From assembly GCA_003645215.1 (NCBI GenBank), contig QNEM01000113.1:1-6891 (forward strand): a stretch of 6,891 nucleotides of DNA, written 5' to 3'. This document shows positions 1 to 6,750 of this stretch, piece by piece. The number at the start of each line of letters is the position of its first letter. The first letter of the stretch is position 1. Below the pieces are notes generated by a model. That model made no database searches. It saw only the letters and a program-made list of their open reading frames with translations, and had not been told where the DNA came from. Source of the DNA: Gammaproteobacteria bacterium (GTDB lineage Bacteria; Pseudomonadota; Gammaproteobacteria; Eutrophobiales; Eutrophobiaceae). A program made the translations under genes and the position numbers.

Positions 1-3000
1 TTCTATCTTCATCAATGGCATCCTTAATCTTCGTGACCCACTTCATCTCGCCCCGGCGTTGTGCCAAATCGACGTCTTCCGGATTATAAATATGTACTCT
101 GTTCCGGCCAGCATCCTTGGCTGCATAACAAGCTGCATCTGCAGCCCCTAAAACACTTTTTACATCACTTTTTCCGGAAACTATCGGAACCAGCCCTATG
201 CTCACACCCAGAGAGAAATTTTTCTTCTCCCACACGAAACGAAATTCTTCCACTGCTACCCTGAGACTGTCAGCGACACGCATGGCCTCGCCGATAGAAC
301 AATGCTCCATCAACAGACCAAATTCATCTCCTCCCAGCCTCGCCAGCGTGTCTCGTTTGCGTACTTTAGATTGCAGTAAAGTCGCTAACTGGTGTAACAG
401 TTCATCACCTGCCAAATGCCCACAATCATCATTGATCACCTTGAACTGATCCAGATCCAGATAGCAAAGCGCATGTGCACTGCTTGAATCACTTAGTGTC
501 AGCACATTCATTAACCTCGTCTCAAACTCTCTACGACTAATGAGGCCGGTTAAAGAGTCATGTGCCGCCTGATAATTAATTCTTTCTTCGGCATATTTGC
601 GTGCAAGACCCAGACTTAATACATCTGCAACACGTTTTAGAAAATTTATTTCTTTTTGCTGAGACTGATGACCCGCAGCAAGATATAACACTATGACACC
701 CAACACCTTGCCATCATTAATAATCGGAACATTGTAATGTCCGTGTGCTGCCATACCCTGGTAACGGGTTTCATGACGTTCATCAACACAATCTGCGAAC
801 TGAACCTGCATAGATTCTGCCGCTCGTCCACAAAGGCAGGTACCGAATTCAACATTGTTACAGAGTCTTAATAGTTCATCAGGTATTCTTATGTTTGCGA
901 CCAACTGCAGTGTTTCACTGTCACCTTGCTCCCTGGTTAAAAATATCCCCCCTTTGTCCTCAATCTTTATCCACGAAACCGATAGAATTTCTTCCAGAGA
1001 TAAATTCATATACTCTTCAATCGGCAAAAATGAAAACTTCAACAGATTGGCAAAAACTGATTCCTCTTCAGTCCTTTCGAAAAGAACGACTTCTGATTTT
1101 TTACGCTCTGTAATATCAAGATTATGAGCAATTGCATATAAAAAGTTCTGATCTTCATCCCTGACGGATGAAATATTCAGCTGTGCCCAGACTATATCTC
1201 CGGATTTAGCTACATATCTCTTCTCTATCTCATAATGATTAACTTCCCCATTGACCAGTAACTGGTACATTTTCATACTACGTTGCAGGTCCTCAGAGTG
1301 TGTAAATTCCCCTATAGACCTGCCTACTATTTCCTCTTCGGTATACCCCAGTAAACTATTTGCCTTTTCATTACTTTGCAGGACCATTCCATTTTTATCC
1401 ACCAATGTGACCACAATTGGTGCCTTGCCAAATGCACTCCTGAATTTTTCTTCACTTTGCTGAAGTTCATTTTTTGCTTTGTTTTGCTCAATACAAATTT
1501 CTGCAATTTTCCTGAGTCGTTCCAACACCTGTATATGTTTCTCATCCGCCGCCTTCGGTTCCTTATAGTAAATCGCGATAGTTCCTGCTACTTCTCCTGT
1601 ATTCCATGAAACAGGTATTGACCAGCAAGCACGTAATCCATATTTCTCCGCCATCCTTCTATGGCCATCCCAAAGAGGATCCGTCGCAATATCTGAGACA
1701 AAAACAGTTTTATTACAATACGCAGCAGTACCACATGAACCTACAGACTGACCAATTCTTAATTTGCCTATATCTTTTTTATATTCTTCTGGCAATCTTG
1801 GTGTTGTTACATAGCAGCTTAAGTACTGACCCTCATCGTCAAGAAGACTCATAGCACAATACAGATCGGGATATCTTGTTTCTATAGAATAGATTAACTC
1901 CATTAAAATTTTATCAGGCTCGATATTTAAAGAAATCTGCTCAAGCGCTTTTTTCTCAATCTCTAACATCCAGTTGGACTCTTCAAGCAGGAGCCGGGAC
2001 TGTTTTAATTCTGAAACATCCTTGGCTATAGTGAAGACAAATTGTTCCCCATCTATATCAATAAGATTAGCTGCTAATATAACGGGTATTAACGCCCCGT
2101 CAGAATGTCTTATTTCTGTTTCATAATTATTTACATAGCCGTTATCTACAATCGCATTCTTATATTTTTCCCTTTCCACCTTATCTGGCCATATTCCCAA
2201 TGCAAGCGGGCTATGACCTAAAGCATCCTCTTTGCTGATCCCGGATAGCCTGACAAAGCCTTCATTTACATCGATACATTCACCATCGTGTAATTTTGTA
2301 ATCATCATCGCATCAGGACTGGTTTTAAAAGCAGTCCTTAACTTTTCTTCACTTTGCTTTAACTCGTCTTCTATTTTTTTACGATCCGTGACATCGTGCA
2401 CAATTGCAAATATGCAGGGCTCACCATTATTTTCAAATATTGCACCTGAAGACAATGTATTGAGCACCTTGCCATCTTTCCTTTGCAGGGTAGATTCAAA
2501 TTCTGCATATACCCCATCCTTCTTAAGAAGTGATACCACTCTATCTCTTTCTTTAGCACTATAAATATTCAATTCAAGTGTTGTTTTCCCTATAAGTTCT
2601 TTCCTTGAATATCCTGTCATCTTGATACAGGCATCATTGGCATCGATAATCTTTCCATCCGCAACACGTGTAATGACCACACCATCAGGACTAATTTCCA
2701 ATGCCCTGGTAAATTTCTCTTCACTTGATGACAAGGCCTGTTGTGTTTTAAATTTTTCAACAGTAATACATGCCAGGTGGGCTGCTACTTTCATTAACCT
2801 GATATCAGACTCTGTTGGCTCAACAATAATCGAATGTGTCAGGGCAAAACTTCCCAAGACATCGCCGGCCTCTGATAAAAAGGGCATGGACCAGCAAGCT
2901 TCAATATGCTGGTCTTTTGCAAACTCTCGAAATTTTGCCCAAAGGGGATCGGTTTGCACATCAGTAACAAACACGGGTGATTTCCTGAACACTGCAGCAG

Positions 3001-3706
3001 CGCATGATCCACTGCACTCGTCAATAGTTAGTCCATCAAGTGCTTCTTGCACCTGTTTGTTAAAACTGGGCGCAGCACCTAATTGCAGACAAGTTACATC
3101 TTCATTAACCAATAGCACAGAAGCGAATGCCTTTGATGATGCCTGTGCCTCCATAGTTAGACATAGTTGCGTAAAAATTTCCTTTTGGGGTTTATTCTGG
3201 GCAATCATCTCCAGAATAATCAGCTCTGCCTCTCGCAATTCATGCTCTTTTCTTCTTGTGCTTAACTTCCTGAGATCTTCCTGATTTCTTTCAAATTCTG
3301 AACTCGCCATAGAAGCGAATGCCTGAACGCTTGTTGTTAGCTCCTTTTCATTCTCCAGTGGCTTTGTATCAAGGATGCAGACATAACCAAGACTCTGACC
3401 TGATGATGAAACAATCGGACAACCAAGATAGCCCTCGGCATCCATAGACTTTAATTCCTCATCTTCAGGAAATAATTCCTGAACGCCTTTTGGGTAAAAA
3501 CGGGTATTGCCATCCATGACTTCTTTACAAGGAGTATCGGAGACCGCGAATTGTATGTTTTCAACAAACTTACCATGCGACCACAGGGTAATTGTCTCTA
3601 CAAAGTCTGGACCATCCTGCGCTTTAGCACTGGCAATCAGTACGTATTTAACCTTGGTGATTGAGGCGAGGTTTTCGACCAGGTCCTTTAGAAAAAAACT
3701 ATCCAT
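1..3706 (-). CDS. Multi-sensor diguanylate cyclase (4 GAF, 3 PAS, GGDEF; probable EAL beyond window), partial
   Basis: The frame is open for 1235 codons from ATG 3706-3704 to the window edge, so the C-terminus is missing. An in-frame TGA at 3739-3737 with no ATG, GTG or TTG between fixes this as the first start; Shine-Dalgarno is weak. No signal peptide or membrane segment is visible, so it is probably cytosolic. Approximate domains: GAF1 1-145; GAF2 155-320 (GSC at 233-235, ACWS at 270-273); PAS1 328-445; PAS2 452-565; GAF3 570-745 (GSCGTAAY from 656); PAS3 751-870; GAF4 875-1045 (GTCLCG from 955); GGDEF 1049-1205. The GGDEF domain looks active: DSLTGL at 1050-1055, metal-binding D1084, guanine-contacting N1092 and D1101, intact GGDEF at 1125-1129. 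An RxxD product-inhibition site (R1116, D1119) lies five residues upstream. Such domains make c-di-GMP from two GTP. The final residues (LAQRRGEMKWV, then AIDEDR) resemble the linker entering an EAL phosphodiesterase domain, so a bifunctional enzyme is inferred. Ligands of the sensor domains cannot be read from sequence. Confidence 0.93.
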   Translation of the reverse strand, partial: MDSFFLKDLVENLASITKVKYVLIASAKAQDGPDFVETITLWSHGKFVENIQFAVSDTPCKEVMDGNTRFYPKGVQELFPEDEELKSMDAEGYLGCPIVSSSGQSLGYVCILDTKPLENEKELTTSVQAFASMASSEFERNQEDLRKLSTRRKEHELREAELIILEMIAQNKPQKEIFTQLCLTMEAQASSKAFASVLLVNEDVTCLQLGAAPSFNKQVQEALDGLTIDECSGSCAAAVFRKSPVFVTDVQTDPLWAKFREFAKDQHIEACWSMPFLSEAGDVLGSFALTHSIIVEPTESDIRLMKVAAHLACITVEKFKTQQALSSSEEKFTRALEISPDGVVITRVADGKIIDANDACIKMTGYSRKELIGKTTLELNIYSAKERDRVVSLLKKDGVYAEFESTLQRKDGKVLNTLSSGAIFENNGEPCIFAIVHDVTDRKKIEDELKQSEEKLRTAFKTSPDAMMITKLHDGECIDVNEGFVRLSGISKEDALGHSPLALGIWPDKVEREKYKNAIVDNGYVNNYETEIRHSDGALIPVILAANLIDIDGEQFVFTIAKDVSELKQSRLLLEESNWMLEIEKKALEQISLNIEPDKILMELIYSIETRYPDLYCAMSLLDDEGQYLSCYVTTPRLPEEYKKDIGKLRIGQSVGSCGTAAYCNKTVFVSDIATDPLWDGHRRMAEKYGLRACWSIPVSWNTGEVAGTIAIYYKEPKAADEKHIQVLERLRKIAEICIEQNKAKNELQQSEEKFRSAFGKAPIVVTLVDKNGMVLQSNEKANSLLGYTEEEIVGRSIGEFTHSEDLQRSMKMYQLLVNGEVNHYEIEKRYVAKSGDIVWAQLNISSVRDEDQNFLYAIAHNLDITERKKSEVVLFERTEEESVFANLLKFSFLPIEEYMNLSLEEILSVSWIKIEDKGGIFLTREQGDSETLQLVANIRIPDELLRLCNNVEFGTCLCGRAAESMQVQFADCVDERHETRYQGMAAHGHYNVPIINDGKVLGVIVLYLAAGHQSQQKEINFLKRVADVLSLGLARKYAEERINYQAAHDSLTGLISRREFETRLMNVLTLSDSSSAHALCYLDLDQFKVINDDCGHLAGDELLHQLATLLQSKVRKRDTLARLGGDEFGLLMEHCSIGEAMRVADSLRVAVEEFRFVWEKKNFSLGVSIGLVPIVSGKSDVKSVLGAADAACYAAKDAGRNRVHIYNPEDVDLAQRRGEMKWVTKIKDAIDEDR
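1446..1461. repeat. 16-nt direct repeat copy 1, inside the sensor gene (before PAS3)
   Basis: The plus-strand 16-mer TTTTCTTCACTTTGCT recurs exactly at 2343-2358. On the coding (minus) strand it encodes the QSEEK helix that leads into PAS3 (serine 751). A related, diverged copy precedes PAS1 near 2711-2725. It is best explained by duplication of PAS modules or conservation of the linker helix, and is not a separate element. Confidence 0.6.
2343..2358. repeat. 16-nt direct repeat copy 2, inside the sensor gene (before PAS2)
   Basis: This is identical to the 16-mer at 1446-1461. It encodes the same QSEEK linker, here at serine 452 at the entry to PAS2. The copies are about 0.9 kb apart, the length of PAS2 plus GAF3, which suggests module duplication within the gene. 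Confidence 0.6.
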
Positions 3707-3751
3707 TAAATATTTACCAACAGGTTGTGGTTTGTATCATTGTACTACTGT

Positions 3752-3769
3752 TAATTATTTTAATAATTA
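3752..3769. repeat. Perfect 18-bp AT-only palindrome upstream of the sensor gene
   Basis: TAATTATT and AATAATTA form perfect 8-bp arms around a central TT. The site lies between the candidate promoter (-10 at 3782-3787) and the sensor start at 3706, roughly within the first 25 transcribed bases if that promoter is used. Its symmetry and position would suit an operator for a dimeric regulator. An RNA hairpin made only of A-U pairs with a two-base loop would be weak. The regulator is unknown, and chance symmetry in AT-rich DNA is possible. Confidence 0.45.
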
Positions 3770-3781
3770 CGACGATGTCCG

Positions 3782-3810
3782 AGTATGCCCCCCACCCACA
3801 TATATATCAA
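3782..3810 (-). promoter_or_regulatory. Candidate sigma70-type promoter for the sensor gene
   Basis: On the minus strand, TTGATA (3810-3805, five of six matches to TTGACA) is followed by a 17-bp spacer and CATACT (3787-3782, four of six matches to TATAAT). Transcription would start near 3775, giving a leader of about 70 nt before the ATG at 3706. The spacer holds an unusual G-rich run (GGGTGGGGGG) in otherwise AT-rich DNA. If real, it lets the sensor gene be transcribed independently of the upstream transporter gene. The call is based on motif matching only. Confidence 0.4.
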
Positions 3811-3850
3811 TAATCGGGCAATTATCAGCTGTGATGCCAGATTGTATATC

Positions 3851-5164
3851 CTAAAAACCTGCATATTTCATGAATTGCCTGATGAATTCCGGTTCGTTTC
3901 TGGAAATTATAAACATGACCAGGATATTCAACACAGCAACAATAAAAAAGATATGTGGAATATCGATCCCTGCTGTTATTAGTAAAATAATCAGGAGCGC
4001 GGAAACCACCATAAATAAAGCATTTATAATATTATTTGCTGCAATGATTCTTGAACGATGACATGGGTTACTTTTTTGTTGTACCAGGGCATACAAGGGG
4101 ACCATATAAAGGCCACCAGATAATCCAATCATGATCAAATCAAGTAATACATGCCAATGATTAAAATGCTGCAGAAACATGCCGGCTGTCATTAACTCAC
4201 CTTCTGCCAGATTCATATCCGGCAATGAGATGAACGACAGGTCAGTTGCAAAACATGTCAAACCTATGGCACCTATAGGCACCAGTCCCAGGTTGATATG
4301 TTTGTGAGATAATTTCTCACACATTAATGAACCCGTACCGATACCGATTGAAAATGCAGTGAGCATCAATGTCGCTATTCTTTCATCTGCAAATAAAACA
4401 TCTCGCGTGTATGTCGGAACCAATGACAGAAATGTGGCACCGTAAAACCAGAACCACGATATCCCTATGATCGCCCAGAACACGGTCTTGTCTTCCCTGG
4501 AAAATCTAAGCATCTTGCCGATCTCGGTAATAATATTCCAGTTGATATGAAGCAACGGTTCAGGAGCGGCTGCCTCAGGAATCGAACGACTGGCTAGCCA
4601 ACCCACCGTTGCCAGAAAAACGATCACCATAGATACATACAAACCACCATTTGGATTTATCGCAATGACTACGCCGCCAATAATAGTTCCCAACAAGATG
4701 GCCAGGTAAGTACCCATCTGGATCATGCCATTGCCACCAAGCAACTCATCTTCAGACAAGTGTTGTGGAAGGATGCTGTATTTTAGCGGGCCAAATAATG
4801 TAGATTGTGTTCCCATAAAAAATAAAACTGTTAACAGTATGGGTGCGCTCATAAAATAAAATCCGACACTGCCTGTTAACATTATGATGATTTCCGCGAT
4901 CTTGATTCGGCGTATTAACATGGATTTTTCGAATTTATCCGCGAGCTGGCCTGCAGTAGCAGAAAAAAGAAAGAAAGGCAGTATGAATATGCCGGCAGCG
5001 ACGATCACCAGGATACTGGCATTGGCACCTATCCTGTCGGCGAGGGAAAATGCTATTAATATGACGATGGCATTCTTAAACACATTATCGTTCAGTGCAC
5101 CCAGAAACTGGGTACAGAATATCGGTAAAAATCGATTGTGTTTTAACAGGCCAAACTGGTTCAT
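3851..5164 (-). CDS. LplT-like major facilitator transporter (lysophospholipid transporter family)
   Basis: This 437-residue, strongly hydrophobic inner-membrane protein looks like a complete MFS fold of about 12 helices. Family signatures are FLGALNDNVFKNAIVIL at 20-36, the MFS motif-A loop GQLADKFEKS at 72-81, and GTQSTLFGPLKYSILPQ at 118-134 followed by ELLGGNG at 140-146. These are characteristic of LplT, and of the transporter half of proteins fused to the Aas acyltransferase/acyl-ACP synthetase. LplT flips lysophospholipids from the outer to the inner leaflet of the cytoplasmic membrane for re-acylation. The length fits a stand-alone transporter. No acyltransferase or AMP-binding domain is fused or encoded next to it: the downstream gene is the c-di-GMP sensor 144 bp away, and the upstream gene is divergent pyk. 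The ATG at 5164 is bounded by an in-frame TAA at 5185-5183. No clear Shine-Dalgarno precedes it. The substrate is inferred from family resemblance and could differ. Confidence 0.85.
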   Translation of the reverse strand: MNQFGLLKHNRFLPIFCTQFLGALNDNVFKNAIVILIAFSLADRIGANASILVIVAAGIFILPFFLFSATAGQLADKFEKSMLIRRIKIAEIIIMLTGSVGFYFMSAPILLTVLFFMGTQSTLFGPLKYSILPQHLSEDELLGGNGMIQMGTYLAILLGTIIGGVVIAINPNGGLYVSMVIVFLATVGWLASRSIPEAAAPEPLLHINWNIITEIGKMLRFSREDKTVFWAIIGISWFWFYGATFLSLVPTYTRDVLFADERIATLMLTAFSIGIGTGSLMCEKLSHKHINLGLVPIGAIGLTCFATDLSFISLPDMNLAEGELMTAGMFLQHFNHWHVLLDLIMIGLSGGLYMVPLYALVQQKSNPCHRSRIIAANNIINALFMVVSALLIILLITAGIDIPHIFFIVAVLNILVMFIISRNEPEFIRQFMKYAGF

Positions 5165-5166
5165 AA

Positions 5167-5233
5167 TCAGTATGCTAATATGTTAAAAAATCCCTTTCTG
5201 CAGGAATGGCTGCCGAATTGGAAATCATACTGA
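5167..5233. repeat. 8-bp inverted repeat (TCAGTATG / CATACTGA) spanning the divergent intergenic region
   Basis: TCAGTATG at 5167-5174 and CATACTGA at 5226-5233 are perfect inverted copies 51 bp apart. Read on each gene's own strand, the sequence CATACTGA therefore precedes both the transporter (ending 2 bp before its ATG) and pyk (ending 34 bp before its ATG). CATACT resembles a -10 box, but neither copy has a good -35 at 16-18 bp. The arms could be paired binding sites, weak divergent promoters or chance. Confidence 0.3.
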
Positions 5234-5257
5234 CATAAAAACTCGATAGAGGGAATC

Positions 5258-5261
5258 GGAG
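5258..5261 (+). promoter_or_regulatory. Ribosome binding site of pyk
   Basis: GGAG lies six bases before the ATG at 5268, which is good Shine-Dalgarno spacing. Together with an in-frame TAG at 5247-5249 it fixes the pyk start. I could not identify a convincing sigma70 promoter in the 103-bp divergent spacer. Confidence 0.7.
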
Positions 5262-5267
5262 ACAGGC

Positions 5268-6719
5268 ATGGGTATTGTTACAGATATCAAGTTGTTAAAA
5301 AACAGACGTACAAAAATCCTTGCAACACTGGGACCCTCTTCTGATTCAGCAGATGTCATCAAGCAATTAATCGAAGCCGGTGCCAATGTCTTTCGCCTGA
5401 ACATGTCCCATGGTGAGCATGCTACCCATGCGAACACTTATAAACTCGTACGTGATATTGCCGATGAGCTGGGCAAACCAATCGCTATTCTGGCTGATCT
5501 ATGCGGACCCAAGATCCGTACAGGAAGATTCAAAGGTGGTCAGATTACATTGACCAATGGTGAATCGGTCACTGTCACCACCCGCGATGTAGAAGGAAAG
5601 CCCGGTCTGATCCCTTCTCAATATGAAGCCCTGGCGAACGATGTTAAGCCGGGAAACCGCATCTTACTCAACGATGGTAATCTTGAACTTAATGTTGAAG
5701 CCATTGATGGCACTGAAATCACCTGTACAGTTGTTTATGGAGGCATACTCAAGAACAACAAGGGCATAAATCTGCCTGGTGTTAATGTCTCAGCACCCTC
5801 TCTTACAGATAAAGATCGTGATGATGCACAGTTTGCTCTCGGACTCGGCGTAGATTTTCTGGCATTATCCTTTGTCCGCTGTGCAGCTGATATTAACGAT
5901 TTGAAATTAATAGTCAGCGAGGCAGATGCCAACGTAAACATCATTGCCAAGATCGAGAAACCTGAAGCTCTGGAAGATGTTGACAGCATTCTTGATGCTG
6001 CTGATGGCATTATGGTGGCCCGTGGCGATCTCGGAGTTGAACTCAAACCTGAACAGGTTCCCGTTGCCCAAAGTCAATTGATCGACCGTGCCCGACATAA
6101 ATTCAAACCCGTCATTGTCGCAACCCAGATGCTGGAATCCATGATTGAAAATGCCAGACCAACTCGTGCCGAGGTAACAGATATCGCTTATGCGGTAACA
6201 CTGGGTGCTGATGCCGTTATGTTATCTGCCGAATCTGCTGCCGGGAGTTTTCCTGTTGAATCAGTAGAAATGATGGATCGTATCCTGCGTCAGACTGAAG
6301 CCTATCTCTGGCAAAGTGGTGACTATGATTCTGGCCTGAATACCTCGAACATGGTACCCGTCCCTATATGGGAAGCCATGGCAAATGCAAGCAACGGCCT
6401 GGCCCGGGATTTGATGGCACGTGCTCTTATTGTTATTTCACAGGGGGGGATGTCAGCGGCAACCGTGAGTTCCGCAAGACCGGCAGCACCTGTGGTTGCA
6501 ATATCAAACCAGCTCAGCACCTGCAGAAAAATGGCCATAATGTGGAGTGTTCTTCCGGTACTGGTAGAAGATGATGATATGGGGAACCATAAAGATCTGA
6601 CAAAACGAATTTCCAAAGAACTGCATCTGGCAAGCCCCGGAGATACTGTCTTGCTGGTCAAAGGCTTCCACAAGGATCCAGAATTAAATTGCCCTTCAGT
6701 GACGGTCGTTACTGTTTAG
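5268..6719 (+). CDS. pyk: Pyruvate kinase
   Basis: This catalyses the last ATP-forming step of glycolysis, phosphoenolpyruvate plus ADP to pyruvate plus ATP, in the cytosol. At 483 residues it is full length for bacterial enzymes (about 470-480). The N-terminal TKILATLGP (15-23) and RLNMSHG (43-49) supply phosphate and cation contacts including R43, N45 and S47. The B domain lies roughly at 85-185. The active-site signature IIAKIEKPEAL carries catalytic K228 and metal-binding E230, MVARGDLGVE supplies R252 and D254, and VATQMLESM contains T286. The C-terminal domain ends in a typical VTVV-rich strand. The LADLCGPKIRTG segment has Leu and Lys where potassium-dependent enzymes have Thr and Glu, as in PykA-type proteins. 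The start is fixed by a Shine-Dalgarno at 5258 and an in-frame stop at 5247. It is divergent from the transporter and has no co-oriented partner in the window. No allosteric effector can be assigned. Confidence 0.98.
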   Translation: MGIVTDIKLLKNRRTKILATLGPSSDSADVIKQLIEAGANVFRLNMSHGEHATHANTYKLVRDIADELGKPIAILADLCGPKIRTGRFKGGQITLTNGESVTVTTRDVEGKPGLIPSQYEALANDVKPGNRILLNDGNLELNVEAIDGTEITCTVVYGGILKNNKGINLPGVNVSAPSLTDKDRDDAQFALGLGVDFLALSFVRCAADINDLKLIVSEADANVNIIAKIEKPEALEDVDSILDAADGIMVARGDLGVELKPEQVPVAQSQLIDRARHKFKPVIVATQMLESMIENARPTRAEVTDIAYAVTLGADAVMLSAESAAGSFPVESVEMMDRILRQTEAYLWQSGDYDSGLNTSNMVPVPIWEAMANASNGLARDLMARALIVISQGGMSAATVSSARPAAPVVAISNQLSTCRKMAIMWSVLPVLVEDDDMGNHKDLTKRISKELHLASPGDTVLLVKGFHKDPELNCPSVTVVTV

Positions 6720-6750
6720 CCTGTTCCCGATTATTTCTTAAAGGTATTGA

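Noticed and set aside
61..1854. Several 60-90 codon plus-strand open frames
   Set aside because: All lie antisense to the GGDEF, GAF4, PAS3 and GAF3 coding sequence, overlap each other, and show no protein family features.
2622..3284. A 220-codon open frame on the plus strand
   Set aside because: It runs antisense to the continuous sensor frame, opposite recognisable GAF2 and PAS1 motifs. Its translation is Ser/Ala-rich with no recognisable domain, so it is a shadow.
3788..3797. G-quadruplex from the minus-strand G run
   Set aside because: There are only two G tracts (GGG and GGGGGG) within reach; the four tracts needed for an intramolecular quadruplex are not clearly present.
3811..3850. 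Terminator after the transporter gene
   Set aside because: Only a short GGC/GCC pairing and a CAGCTG palindrome are present; no stable stem followed by a U tract is visible.
5218..5246. Sigma70 promoter for pyk using TTGGAA as -35
   Set aside because: At 16-18 bp spacing the -10 position reads ACTCGA or similar, with a poor match to TATAAT.
5735..6673. Minus-strand open frames of 63-116 codons
   Set aside because: They are antisense to the conserved pyruvate kinase catalytic and C-terminal regions, and their translations look like reversed coding composition.
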